Source of the DNA: JAIYDJ01 sp031400505
GTDB lineage: Bacteria > Pseudomonadota > Alphaproteobacteria > Rhodobacterales > Rhodobacteraceae
Assembly (NCBI GenBank): GCA_031400505.1
Contig: JANNPZ010000092.1
Span: 1-64,000, forward strand
Reading direction: 5' to 3'
Length of the DNA: 64,000 bases
The notes beneath the pieces were generated by a model. It saw only the letters and a program-made list of their open reading frames with translations, ran no database searches and had not been told where the DNA came from. The position numbers and the translations under genes were made by a program. Positions 16,387-25,121 of this stretch are shown here, piece by piece. Every line of letters starts with the position of its first letter. Position 1 is the stretch's first letter.

Positions 16387-17166
16387 TCATTCCAGACCCA
16401 ATACATCAGGGGTCTGCCACACCAAATGCTGCCCGCCATCCACGGCTAGCATTTGTCCGGTTACAGCGACCGAGTCGAGGAAAAATCCAAGTGCCGCAGT
16501 GATATCGGCGGGGTTGGCTCCGCGTTTCAGCACCGTTGTGACACGCTGCCGCGCAAAGTGACTTTCGCTTTGCCGCGCCCCGATCAGGGTCGGCCCCGGC
16601 CCGATGGCGTTGACCCGGATATCGGGAGCCAGCGCCTGCGCCGCCGTCCGGGTCAGCGCCCAAAGACCCATCTTGGCCAGTGTGTAGGTCATGAACTCCG
16701 GCGTCAGTTTGTTGACACGCTGGTCAATCATGTTGATGACCAACCCCTGCGCCACAGGCTCGCCTGCAGGATCGGGCACGGCCTTTGCACATTGCGCGGC
16801 AAACCCTTGCGTCAGCACAAAGGGCGCGCGCAGATTACTGTCCATGTGGCGGTCCCAGCTGTCACGCGTGGCAGTGTGGATCGTGTCATATTCAAAGACC
16901 GAGGCATTGTTGACCAGAACCGTCAGCGGCCCGCCCAAACCCGCGACCGCCCGGTCGATCAACGTGGTCATCTGTGCCTCGACCAGCAGATCGGCCTGCA
17001 AAGCAACACTTCGGCGGCCCATCGCGGCAATCTCTTCCACCAGCGCATCAGCCTCGTCGCGCGACGACGAAAAATGCACCGCAACGTCATAGCCACGCTG
17101 CGCCAGATACAGTGCCATCGCCCGGCCCAGCCGCCGCGCCCCTGCTGTTACCAATGCCCGCATCAT
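16387..17166 (-). CDS. short-chain dehydrogenase/reductase, pteridine reductase-like
   Basis: A 259-residue NAD(P)H-dependent SDR. The cofactor motif is TAGARRLGRA at about 7-16, the Arg-rich form seen in FolM/PTR1 pteridine reductases, and NNAS is present. In place of the usual catalytic Ser there is Asp in INMIDQR, 13 residues before the Tyr of YTLAK; this Asp-Tyr-Lys spacing equals that of PTR1. It may reduce dihydrobiopterin or dihydrofolate-type pterins, but this is inference. The start (ATGATGA) overlaps the stop of the upstream 61-residue gene, so it belongs to an sppA-like / small protein / SDR operon. Confidence 0.9.
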   Translation of the reverse strand: MMRALVTAGARRLGRAMALYLAQRGYDVAVHFSSSRDEADALVEEIAAMGRRSVALQADLLVEAQMTTLIDRAVAGLGGPLTVLVNNASVFEYDTIHTATRDSWDRHMDSNLRAPFVLTQGFAAQCAKAVPDPAGEPVAQGLVINMIDQRVNKLTPEFMTYTLAKMGLWALTRTAAQALAPDIRVNAIGPGPTLIGARQSESHFARQRVTTVLKRGANPADITAALGFFLDSVAVTGQMLAVDGGQHLVWQTPDVLGLE

Positions 17167-17348
17167 CCAACCTTCTTGTCACAGTCGCAACTGCGCCCGA
17201 TCATCGGTCGGCCGCATTTCCCGCACAGACTGCCTCGCGGCAAACGGCGCCTCACCTTCCGGCTGATCACCCCCGGAAACAGAAGGTTGCCAACCATGGC
17301 CACAACGACCATCGCCAAAAGAAACAGCAAGACCGCCTTTGTCAGCAT
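17163..17348 (-). CDS. small membrane protein with cysteine-rich tail
   Basis: A 61-residue protein with one N-terminal membrane helix (AVLLFLLAMVVVAMVGNLLF), a basic stretch (SRKVRRRLP) and a C-terminal zinc-ribbon-like CGKCGRP followed by CDC. The pattern predicts a membrane-anchored metal-binding tail on the cytosolic side. It lies 3 bp behind the S49 protease gene and its TGA overlaps the ATG of the SDR gene, which supports it as a real gene. No function known. Confidence 0.75.
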   Translation of the reverse strand: MLTKAVLLFLLAMVVVAMVGNLLFPGVISRKVRRRLPRGSLCGKCGRPMIGRSCDCDKKVG

Positions 17349-17351
17349 AGC

Positions 17352-18143
17352 CTACAACCCGAACCGTGACCAAGCTGCGCGATCCTCGACCGCGGCCAGC
17401 GCATCTTCGGCCAGGTTCAGCCCCAGACGCTGCGACAGACTGCGACGCTGCCCGAATGGCACCAGCCGCACCTTGTCACCATAGATTTCTTTCATTTTGG
17501 GCACGAGATGCCCCAACCCATCGACCAGTCCGACATCCGTTGCACCCTGCCCCACCCAGATATCGGCGTTGAACAGGTCCGCCTGCCCCAACCTCGCCCC
17601 GCGCCGCGCCTTGACATGCGCAATGAACGCCTCGTGGATAGGCGCCTGAATCGCGCGCAGCCGGTCGATATCCTCGGGCTTTTGCGGCAAGAACGGGTCG
17701 GCCAGGCTTTTTGATCTGCCCGCAGTCACCACGCGCCTCTCGACCCCTTGTCTGGCCATCAGCTCCGGGAACCCAAAGCTGGCAAAGATCACGCCGATCG
17801 ACCCCACGATAGAGCTCGCATCAACCCAGATCTGATCCGCAGCACACGCCAGCCAATAGCCCCCCGACGCCGCCACATCTTCGACAAAGGCATGCACCGG
17901 CACTTTTTTCTCGTCTGCCAAGCGACGGATGCGGGCGGCAATCAGGCTCGATTGCACCGGCGAGCCGCCCGGCGAGTTGATCACCAGCGCCACCGCAGCC
18001 GGTTTGCCGCGGGTAAACGCCCGCTCGATCAAGGGTGCAAGGCCCGCGTCAGACAGGCTGCGCGGGCCGGATGCAATCGTGCCCTGCAACCGGATGACAG
18101 GGACGAACGCAGGTCTTGGCCAGAAGGGGATAATTCTTTTCAT
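17352..18143 (-). CDS. S49 family signal peptide peptidase-like serine protease
   Basis: A 263-residue SppA-type protease. I chose the ATG at 18143 (MKRIIPFWPRP), because the frame upstream of it would run into the divergent LysR gene. The catalytic serine is in DVAASGGYWLA and the general-base lysine in AGRSKSLADP, giving the Ser-Lys dyad of the short SppA/SohB type. INSPGGSP and SIVGSIGVI are conserved. No clear membrane helix is seen at the N-terminus, so it may be a soluble or peripheral form. It heads a three-gene unit with the small membrane protein and the SDR; the divergent LysR gene starts 61 bp away. Confidence 0.92.
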   Translation of the reverse strand: MKRIIPFWPRPAFVPVIRLQGTIASGPRSLSDAGLAPLIERAFTRGKPAAVALVINSPGGSPVQSSLIAARIRRLADEKKVPVHAFVEDVAASGGYWLACAADQIWVDASSIVGSIGVIFASFGFPELMARQGVERRVVTAGRSKSLADPFLPQKPEDIDRLRAIQAPIHEAFIAHVKARRGARLGQADLFNADIWVGQGATDVGLVDGLGHLVPKMKEIYGDKVRLVPFGQRRSLSQRLGLNLAEDALAAVEDRAAWSRFGL

Positions 18144-18204
18144 GGAATTGAAGTAAGCCGCGCGACCCTTGCGGACAAGACCGGATTGCAGGCAGGCTGC
18201 ACGG

Positions 18205-19083
18205 ATGATCGACAAGCTTGAAATGTTCATCGCCCTGGCCCGCGAACAGCACTTTGGCCGTGCCGCAGAGGCGTGCGGGGTCACGCAACCCACTTTGTCG
18301 TCTGCGATCCGGCAGCTGGAGGATCAGCTTGGTGTGCAACTGGTGTTTCGCGGCAGCCGGTTTCAGGGGCTCACACCCGAAGGCCAGCGCGTGCTCGACT
18401 GGGCGATCCGCATCGCCGGTGACATGCGCAGCCTGAAGGACGAGATGCGCAGCGTTCGCGTGGGCCTGTCGGGCAATTTGCGGATCGGGGTGATCCCGAC
18501 GGCCCTGCCGATGGTGGCCGAATTGACAGAACCGTTCACCGCGCGCCACCCTAACGTCCGCATCACCATCCTGTCGCGCACCAGCGCCGAGATCCTTTCG
18601 GGCATCGACACGCTGACGCTGGATGCGGGGATCACCTATCTTGACAACGAACCCCTTGGCCGGGTGACGCAGGTGCCGCTTTACACCGAGTTCTACCGCT
18701 TTTTATGTGCCCCCGGCACGGCGCTGGCCGGACGCCTGCGGGTGAGTTGGGCGGAAGTTGCCGAACAGCCATTGTGCCTTCTGACGGCAGACATGCAGAA
18801 CCGCCGCATCGTGAACCAACACCTGACCTCCGCAGGGGCAAAGGCAGCGGCGATGGTGGAAAGCAATTCGACCATCGCACTGATTTCGCATGTTCTGACC
18901 GGAACCTGGGGTTCTGTGGTGCCGATGCGGCTGGCGGGGATGTTTGCGACGGGCCGTCTTGTGTCAATCCCGATTGTCGATCCCGAAGCCGAACACCTTG
19001 TCGGTCTGATCACCGCGCGCCATGATCCGCTGACTCCGGTGCTGAAGGCCTTGCTGGAAGAGGCGGGACGGCTGGGGGTTTGA
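18205..19083 (+). CDS. LysR family regulator, probable activator of the formate dehydrogenase operon
   Basis: The 292-residue protein starts at the ATG at 18205 (MIDKLEMFIALA). The winged helix-turn-helix is at about 1-60 (HFGRAAEACGVTQPTLSSAIRQLEDQLGVQLVFR, split here only by naming), followed by the two-lobed effector domain (GNLRIGVIPTALPMV). It is read in the same direction as fdsG, 86 bp away, and the gap holds two palindromes of LysR type. By analogy with FdsR, I infer that it senses formate or a related signal and controls fdsGBA-fdhD-fdsD. It is divergent from the S49 protease gene. Confidence 0.9.
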   Translation: MIDKLEMFIALAREQHFGRAAEACGVTQPTLSSAIRQLEDQLGVQLVFRGSRFQGLTPEGQRVLDWAIRIAGDMRSLKDEMRSVRVGLSGNLRIGVIPTALPMVAELTEPFTARHPNVRITILSRTSAEILSGIDTLTLDAGITYLDNEPLGRVTQVPLYTEFYRFLCAPGTALAGRLRVSWAEVAEQPLCLLTADMQNRRIVNQHLTSAGAKAAAMVESNSTIALISHVLTGTWGSVVPMRLAGMFATGRLVSIPIVDPEAEHLVGLITARHDPLTPVLKALLEEAGRLGV

Positions 19084-19134
19084 TAGTTTTTCTCTATTGA
19101 ACAACGGGAATTTCATATTGATTTACCTATCAAT
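19083..19134 (+). promoter_or_regulatory. two LysR-type palindromes in front of fdsG
   Basis: ATTGAT-N6-ATCAAT at 19117-19134 is a perfect 6+6 palindrome, and ATAG-N7-CTAT at 19083-19097 has the T-N11-A form. Their centres are about 36 bp apart, the usual spacing of recognition and activation sites for a LysR tetramer. Both lie 35-85 bp upstream of the fdsG start. The sites are seen; binding by the adjacent regulator is inferred. Confidence 0.6.
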
Positions 19135-19169
19135 CCGAAGGATCAATGTGTCGCCATAAAGGAGCCTTC

Positions 19170-19640
19170 ATGCCCGCCGCGCCCGTCAACTTCACCGACC
19201 ATTTGTCTGACATCCTCGCCGACCATCGTGGTCTCGAAGGGTCCTTGCTGCCGATCCTGCATGCGGTGCAGGCGGCCTTTGGCTACATCCCGGCAGAGGC
19301 GCAGCCGATCATCGCGCATGACCTGAACATCAGCCGCGCCGAAGTTCACGGGGTGATCACATTCTACCACGATTTCCGCGAAGAACCTGCAGGGGCGCAT
19401 GTGGTGAAACTGTGCCGGGCCGAGGCGTGTCAGGCGATGGGCGCAGACCGGCTGGCAGATCACGCGCAGCGGGTTCTGGGCGTGGACTGGCATGAAACAT
19501 CAAAATCCGGCGTCACACTGGAGCCGGTTTTCTGCCTGGGCCTTTGCGCCTGCGCCCCGGCAGCGCTGTTCGACGGACAGGTCGTAGGCCGCGTCACCGA
19601 AGCCCGCTTTGATGCCTTGTTGACCGAGGTGACGGCATGA
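19170..19640 (+). CDS. fdsG: NAD-dependent formate dehydrogenase gamma subunit
   Basis: FdsG is the NuoE-like thioredoxin-fold subunit that carries one [2Fe-2S] cluster in the diaphorase unit of soluble formate dehydrogenase. The 156-residue product starts at the ATG at 19170, which has AAAGGAG 7 nt upstream. Cluster ligands are seen in KLCRAEACQ and FCLGLCACAP. The fold marker YIPAEAQPIIA and ITFYHDF are typical. The TGA overlaps the ATG of fdsB (ATGA). It is the first structural gene of the operon, behind the LysR gene and palindromes. Confidence 0.95.
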   Translation: MPAAPVNFTDHLSDILADHRGLEGSLLPILHAVQAAFGYIPAEAQPIIAHDLNISRAEVHGVITFYHDFREEPAGAHVVKLCRAEACQAMGADRLADHAQRVLGVDWHETSKSGVTLEPVFCLGLCACAPAALFDGQVVGRVTEARFDALLTEVTA

Positions 19641-21163
19641 AGATCTATCTGCCCCGAGACGCCGCAGCCAAGGCTTTGGGGGCCGATGCGATTGCTGCAG
19701 CGATCTTGGCCGAGGCTGCGCTGCGCGGTATGTCGGTCGATTTGGTGCGCAATGGATCGCGCGGCATGGTCTGGCTGGAACCCATGGTAGAGATCGTCAC
19801 GGAAGAGGGACGAACTGCGTTCGGACCGATGACGCCTGCCGATGTGCCGGGGCTGTTCGGCGACCTCGCGGCACACCCCAAGGCTCTGGGGTTGACCGAT
19901 GCCCTGCCGTGGATGGCCTCACAAACCCGGCTGACCTTTGCCCGCGTCGGCGTGATCGACCCGCTGTCGCTGGACGACTATCGCGCAAATGGCGGCCTTG
20001 TGGGGTTGCAAAAGGCCCTCGATCTTGGCCCGGCGGCAATTGTCGATGAGGTGACCGCATCAGGCTTGCGCGGTCGCGGTGGCGCGGGCTTTCCGACCGG
20101 GATCAAGTGGAAGACAGTGGCCGGGGCTTCCGCAGACCGCAAATACATCGTCTGCAACGCCGATGAAGGCGACTCTGGCACCTTCGCCGACCGGATGCTG
20201 ATGGAGGGTGATCCCTTCACCCTGATTGAAGGCATGATCATCGCCGGTATCGCGGTGGGCGCGACCAAGGGCTTTGTCTACCTGCGTTCGGAATATCCCG
20301 ACGCAATCGAGGTGATGAACCGCGCAGTCGTGCTGGCGCGTGAAGCGGGTGTGCTGGGCGCTGCTGTCCTCGGCGCTGGTCCTGCGTTCGACATGGAAAT
20401 CCGTGTGGGTGCCGGGGCCTATGTCTGTGGCGAGGAAACCAGCCTGCTGAACTCGCTGGAGGGCAAGCGTGGCGTGGTCCGCGCCAAGCCACCACTGCCC
20501 GCATTGGAAGGCTTCATGGGCAAGCCCACTGTCGTGAACAATGTGATCAGCCTTGCCACTGTGCCGGTGATCCTTGAACGCGGTGCCGCGTTCTATCAGG
20601 CCTTTGGTCTGAGCCGGTCGCGCGGCACGATCCCGCTGCAGATCGCAGGGAATGTTGCGCAGGGTGGCCTTTACGAATGTGCGTTCGGTTTGACGCTCGG
20701 CAAGATCATCGACGACATCGCTGGCGGAACCGCAACCGGGCGCGCGGTGAAAGCTGTGCAGGTCGGCGGTCCGCTAGGTGCATATTTTCCGCGTGAAATG
20801 TTCGATCTTCCCTTCGGCTATGAAGAATATGCCGGGGCTGATGGTCTGATCGGTCATGCCGGAATCGTGGTATTCGACGACAGCGCCGACATGCTGAAAC
20901 AGGCACGCTTTGCGATGGAGTTCTGCGCCATCGAGTCCTGCGGCAAATGCACCCCCTGCCGGATCGGTGCCGTGCGCGGGGTCGAAACCATCGACCGCAT
21001 CGCGCAGGGTGATGCCGCCGCAATCCCGCTTCTGATGGATCTTTGCGCCACGATGAAATCGGGCTCGCTCTGCGCGCTCGGCGGGTTCACGCCCTATCCG
21101 GTGCTGTCTGCGCTTACCCATTTCCCAGATGACTTTGCCCCGATGAAAGAGGCCGCCGAATGA
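19637..21163 (+). CDS. fdsB: NAD-dependent formate dehydrogenase beta subunit (NADH-binding)
   Basis: FdsB is the NuoF-like subunit that holds FMN, NAD and one [4Fe-4S] cluster. The 508-residue protein has an N-terminal thioredoxin-like domain (about 1-100), the NAD/FMN-binding GLRGRGGAGFPTGIKW near 140, CNADEGDSGTFADR, the GAGAYVCGEETSLL stretch, and the cluster ligands ESCGKCTPCRIG near 430 with a fourth Cys in SGSLCALG. It passes electrons from FdsA/FdsG to NAD+. It overlaps both fdsG and fdsA by four bases. Confidence 0.96.
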   Translation: MKIYLPRDAAAKALGADAIAAAILAEAALRGMSVDLVRNGSRGMVWLEPMVEIVTEEGRTAFGPMTPADVPGLFGDLAAHPKALGLTDALPWMASQTRLTFARVGVIDPLSLDDYRANGGLVGLQKALDLGPAAIVDEVTASGLRGRGGAGFPTGIKWKTVAGASADRKYIVCNADEGDSGTFADRMLMEGDPFTLIEGMIIAGIAVGATKGFVYLRSEYPDAIEVMNRAVVLAREAGVLGAAVLGAGPAFDMEIRVGAGAYVCGEETSLLNSLEGKRGVVRAKPPLPALEGFMGKPTVVNNVISLATVPVILERGAAFYQAFGLSRSRGTIPLQIAGNVAQGGLYECAFGLTLGKIIDDIAGGTATGRAVKAVQVGGPLGAYFPREMFDLPFGYEEYAGADGLIGHAGIVVFDDSADMLKQARFAMEFCAIESCGKCTPCRIGAVRGVETIDRIAQGDAAAIPLLMDLCATMKSGSLCALGGFTPYPVLSALTHFPDDFAPMKEAAE

Positions 21164-24036
21164 AGGATTTCATCATCCCCGATCGCGATTTCGGAACGCC
21201 TGCCGCGAAAAGCAAGCACATGGTCACACTGACCATCGACGGCTTTGACGTGACAGTGCCCGAAGGCACGTCGATCATGCGCGCGGCCGCCGAAATTGGC
21301 ATCAGCGTGCCGAAACTCTGCGCCACCGACAGCGTCGATGCCTTCGGGTCCTGCCGTCTTTGCCTGATCGAGATCGAAGGCCGCAACGGCACGCCCGCGT
21401 CCTGCACCACGCCCGTGGCCCCTGGCCTGAAGGTCAAAACCCAGACCGGAAAGCTCAAGCAGCTGCGCCGCGGAGTGATGGAGCTTTACATCAGCGACCA
21501 TCCGCTGGATTGCCTGACCTGCAGCGCGAATGGCGATTGTGAACTGCAGGACATGGCCGGGGCAGTCGGTCTGCGTGATGTGCGCTACGAGGCCGTGGAC
21601 ACCCACTTCAAGCCGCGCGACACATCGGGCAAGGCCAACCCGCAATGGACGCCCAAGGACGACAGCAACCCCTACTTCACCTATGACCCGGCAAAGTGCA
21701 TTGTCTGCAGCCGCTGCGTGCGGGCCTGCGAAGAGGTGCAGGGCACCTTCGCCCTGACCATCGAAGGCCGGGGCTTTGACAGCCGCGTGTCGTTTGGTGC
21801 CAAGACCGACACGGCGCTGACCTCGGATTGCGTGTCCTGCGGCGCTTGCGTGCAGGCCTGCCCGACGGCAACCTTGCAGGAAAAGTCGATCATCGAGATC
21901 GGCACGCCCGAACGGTCGGTCATCACCACCTGCGCATATTGCGGCGTCGGGTGCAGCTTCAAAGCCGAGTTGCGCGGCGATGAGTTGGTGCGCATGGTGC
22001 CCTACAAGCACGGCAAGGCCAACCGGGGCCATTCCTGCGTCAAGGGGCGGTTTGCCTACGGCTATGCCAGCCACAGCGACCGCATCCTGAACCCGATGAT
22101 CCGCGATCAGATCAGCGATCCGTGGCGCGAAGTGTCGTGGCCCGAGGCGATGCAGTTCGCCGCAGACCGGATGCGCGGCATTCAGGCGAAACACGGGCGG
22201 CACTCGATTGGCGTCATCACCTCGTCGCGCTGCACCAATGAAGAGACCTATCTGGTTCAGAAACTGGCCCGCGCCGTGTTCATGAACAACAATACCGATA
22301 CGTGCGCGCGTGTCTGCCATTCGCCCACCGGCTATGGGTTGGGCCAGACCTACGGCACCTCTGCTGGCACGCAGGACTTCGACAGTGTCGAGCATACCGA
22401 TGTTGTGATGATCATCGGCGCGAACCCGACCGACGGGCATCCGGTTTTCGCGAGCCGGTTGAAAAAGCGTCTGCGCGCCGGGGCCAAGCTGATCGTGATC
22501 GATCCGCGCCGCACCGACATCGTGCAATCGCCGCACATCAAGGCACAGCATCACCTGCCGCTGACCCCCGGCACCAACGTGGCCGTTGTCACCGCCCTTG
22601 CCCATGTGATCGTGACCGAAGGTCTTTACGACCAATCGTTCATCATGGAGCGGTGCGACTGGGACGAATTCCAGGACTATGCCGAATTCGTAAGCGCGCC
22701 CCAGCATTCACCCGAAGCCGTGCAACTGTTGACCGGCGTTGCTGCAGACGAATTGCGTGCGGCGGCCCGGCTTTATGCCAAGGGCGGCAACGGGGCGATC
22801 TACTATGGCCTTGGTGTGACCGAACATTCGCAAGGCTCGACCACCGTGATCGGGATTGCCAACCTTGCCATGCTGACCGGCAACATCGGACGGCAAGGCG
22901 TGGGCGTGAACCCGCTGCGCGGCCAGAACAACGTGCAGGGCGCTTGCGATATGGGGTCCTTCCCGCATGAACTGCCGGGCTACCGCCATGTGAAGAACGA
23001 CAGCGTCCGGTCGATCTTCGAAGACCTCTGGGGCGTAAAGATCGACAATGAACCGGGCCTGCGCATCCCCAACATGCTGGATGCGGCGGTCGAGGGCACC
23101 TTCAAGGGCCTTTACTGCCAAGGCGAAGACATCCTGCAATCCGACCCCGATACCAAGCACGTGGCGGCGGGCCTTGCGGCAATGGACTGCGTGATTGTGC
23201 ATGACCTGTTCCTGAACGAAACGGCGAACTACGCGCATGTCTTCCTGCCCGGCTCGACCTTTCTGGAAAAGAACGGGACGTTCACAAACGCCGAGCGCCG
23301 GATCAACCGAGTGCGCAAGGTAATGGCTCCGCGCAACGGTTATGAGGATTGGGAGGTCACCCAGATGCTCGCCAATGCGATGGGTGCGGCCTGGGGCTAC
23401 ACGCATCCAAGCCAGATCATGGATGAAGTCGCGATCACCACACCGTCTTTTGCTGGAGTCAGCTATGAAAAGCTGGAGACGATGGGCTCTATCCAGTGGC
23501 CTTGCAATGACGCGGCCCCCGAAGGCACGCCCTTGATGCACATCGACGGCTTCGTGCGCGGCAAAGGGCGGTTCATCAACACCGAATACGTCGCGACGGA
23601 CGAAAAGACCGGCCCGCGCTTCCCGTTGTTGCTGACCACAGGGCGCATCCTGTCGCAGTACAACGTGGGCGCGCAGACCCGTCGCACCGCCAACGTGATC
23701 TGGCACGAGGCGGACCTGCTCGAAGTGCACCCGCATGACGCCGAACTGCGCGGCATCAAAGAGGGCGACTGGGTCCGGCTTGCCAGCCGGTCCGGGGAAA
23801 CCACCCTGCGCGCCGATGTGACCGACCGCGTGTCGCCGGGCGTGGTCTACACGACCTTCCACCACCCGGATACGCAGGCCAACGTGATTACGACCGATTA
23901 TTCGGATTGGGCCACCAATTGCCCCGAATACAAGGTCACGGCGGTGCAAATCTCGCCCAGCAACGGCCCGTCCGACTGGCAGTTGGATTATGCCGAACAG
24001 GCGGCAATGTCGCGCCGCATCCTGGCCGCTGAATGA
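21160..24036 (+). CDS. fdsA: NAD-dependent formate dehydrogenase alpha subunit (molybdenum)
   Basis: FdsA oxidises formate to CO2 at a bis-MGD molybdenum centre. The 958-residue protein has an N-terminal [2Fe-2S] ferredoxin domain (CATDSVDAFGSCRLC), a His/Cys cluster (HPLDCLTCSANGDC), two ferredoxin-type [4Fe-4S] sets (CIVCSRCVRAC, CVSCGACVQACP), the MGD-domain cluster CAYCGVGCSF, and the active-site region TCARVCHSPTG, where Cys before His is the molybdenum ligand and His the partner residue. It therefore uses Cys, not selenocysteine. Maturation needs FdhD encoded just behind it. Confidence 0.97.
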   Translation: MKDFIIPDRDFGTPAAKSKHMVTLTIDGFDVTVPEGTSIMRAAAEIGISVPKLCATDSVDAFGSCRLCLIEIEGRNGTPASCTTPVAPGLKVKTQTGKLKQLRRGVMELYISDHPLDCLTCSANGDCELQDMAGAVGLRDVRYEAVDTHFKPRDTSGKANPQWTPKDDSNPYFTYDPAKCIVCSRCVRACEEVQGTFALTIEGRGFDSRVSFGAKTDTALTSDCVSCGACVQACPTATLQEKSIIEIGTPERSVITTCAYCGVGCSFKAELRGDELVRMVPYKHGKANRGHSCVKGRFAYGYASHSDRILNPMIRDQISDPWREVSWPEAMQFAADRMRGIQAKHGRHSIGVITSSRCTNEETYLVQKLARAVFMNNNTDTCARVCHSPTGYGLGQTYGTSAGTQDFDSVEHTDVVMIIGANPTDGHPVFASRLKKRLRAGAKLIVIDPRRTDIVQSPHIKAQHHLPLTPGTNVAVVTALAHVIVTEGLYDQSFIMERCDWDEFQDYAEFVSAPQHSPEAVQLLTGVAADELRAAARLYAKGGNGAIYYGLGVTEHSQGSTTVIGIANLAMLTGNIGRQGVGVNPLRGQNNVQGACDMGSFPHELPGYRHVKNDSVRSIFEDLWGVKIDNEPGLRIPNMLDAAVEGTFKGLYCQGEDILQSDPDTKHVAAGLAAMDCVIVHDLFLNETANYAHVFLPGSTFLEKNGTFTNAERRINRVRKVMAPRNGYEDWEVTQMLANAMGAAWGYTHPSQIMDEVAITTPSFAGVSYEKLETMGSIQWPCNDAAPEGTPLMHIDGFVRGKGRFINTEYVATDEKTGPRFPLLLTTGRILSQYNVGAQTRRTANVIWHEADLLEVHPHDAELRGIKEGDWVRLASRSGETTLRADVTDRVSPGVVYTTFHHPDTQANVITTDYSDWATNCPEYKVTAVQISPSNGPSDWQLDYAEQAAMSRRILAAE

Positions 24037-24833
24037 CACGCAGCGCGCGCGCCCTGCCTTGCCTGTCTTTTGGCACGGGCGGCCCTGCGGCAGGGCAACG
24101 CACCTTGCTGGCCGAGGTGGCCGTGGCGCTGTCATTCAACGGCAGCACACAGGCGGTAATGATGGCGACGCCCGCCGATCTGGTCGACTTTGCTTATGGC
24201 TTTGCCCTCACCGAAGGCATCGCAGCGCCGGATCAGATCGACAGTGTCGACATCGTGTCGCATCCCAAGGGGATCGAGGCGCAAATCTGGCTGACCACAG
24301 AGGCCAATTCCCGCCTTGCTGCGCGTCGCCGTCAGATGACCGGGCCCGTCGGCTGCGGGCTCTGCGGCATCGACTCGCTGGAACAAGCCCTGCGCGACAT
24401 GGCAGCGGTTCCGCCCGGCCCCTTCACGATGACGCCGGCGCAGGTCATGGCCGCGACCGCCGCCCTGCCCGGCGTGCAACCCCTGCATGATGCAACCCGC
24501 GCTGCCCATGCCGCAGGCTTTTGGGCGGGCAACCTGCGCGCCGCGCGAGAGGATGTGGGCCGCCACAATGCCCTCGACAAACTCGCAGGCCACCTGGCGC
24601 GCCAGCCCCAATCAGAAGGGGCAATTCTGCTGACCAGCCGTGTGTCAATCGACATGGTGCAAAAGGTTGCTGCCCTGCGCCAACCGGTGCTGATTGCGGT
24701 CTCTGCCCCAACCGCCGATGCTGTCACACTCGCCGACGCTTGCGGGATCACCCTGATCGCACTTGCCCGCAATGACGGGTTCAAGGTTTTCACCCATTCC
24801 GACCGCATAAGGGAGAGCGCGCATGTCGGCTGA
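24033..24833 (+). CDS. fdhD: formate dehydrogenase accessory sulfurtransferase (FdsC/FdhD)
   Basis: FdhD-type proteins move sulfur to the molybdenum cofactor so that formate dehydrogenase gains its terminal sulfido ligand. The 266-residue protein has the essential CxxC motif as CGLCG near 109-113, the DVGRHNALDKL block that binds bis-MGD, and TSRVSIDMVQKVA. It is called FdsC in operons of this kind. It overlaps fdsA by four bases and fdsD by 11 bases, so it is made in step with the enzyme. Confidence 0.95.
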   Translation: MTRSARALPCLSFGTGGPAAGQRTLLAEVAVALSFNGSTQAVMMATPADLVDFAYGFALTEGIAAPDQIDSVDIVSHPKGIEAQIWLTTEANSRLAARRRQMTGPVGCGLCGIDSLEQALRDMAAVPPGPFTMTPAQVMAATAALPGVQPLHDATRAAHAAGFWAGNLRAAREDVGRHNALDKLAGHLARQPQSEGAILLTSRVSIDMVQKVAALRQPVLIAVSAPTADAVTLADACGITLIALARNDGFKVFTHSDRIRESAHVG

Positions 24834-25044
24834 CAAACTGGCCTATATGGCCAATCAGATCGCCCGCTTCATGGAATCCAAGCCGCACGACGAAGGCGTA
24901 GCCAGTCTCGCGTCTCACATAAACGATTTCTGGGAGCCACGGATGCGAACACAATTCTTCGCTCTGATCGACGCAGGCGGCACCGGCCTGCGACCCCTCG
25001 TGATCGATGCAGTCCCGCTGATCCGCCGACCCGTCACGGCCTGA
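24823..25044 (+). CDS. fdsD: formate dehydrogenase delta subunit
   Basis: A 73-residue protein of the FdsD family (KLAYMANQIARFMESKP, then INDFWEPRMR). The delta subunit has no cofactor and supports assembly or stability of the FdsABG complex. Its ATG lies inside the 3' end of fdhD. It is the last gene of the operon: a repeat that contains a strong terminator follows after about 10 bp. Confidence 0.93.
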   Translation: MSADKLAYMANQIARFMESKPHDEGVASLASHINDFWEPRMRTQFFALIDAGGTGLRPLVIDAVPLIRRPVTA

Positions 25045-25053
25045 CCGTCTTTC

Positions 25054-25110
25054 AGCTTGGCACAAATATCCCACAGGGGGTGCGGGGGGTGTGAAACCCC
25101 CCGCCTTTTT
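25054..25110 (+). repeat. GC-rich intergenic repeat containing the fds operon terminator
   Basis: The element reads CTTGGCACAAATATCCC, then a G-rich run, then a perfect 9-bp stem GCGGGGGGT (25082-25090) / ACCCCCCGC (25096-25104) with a GTGAA loop and a CTTTTT tail. The stem-loop is a strong intrinsic terminator. The left part matches copies at 37245-37296 (opposite strand) and 50847-50895, so this terminator is carried by a repeat family. Confidence 0.85.
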
Positions 25111-25121
25111 GCGGCAACCCG

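Noticed and set aside
21094..24135. Two long minus-strand frames of 537 and 475 codons
   Set aside because: Both are antisense to fdsA, which has complete cofactor motifs.
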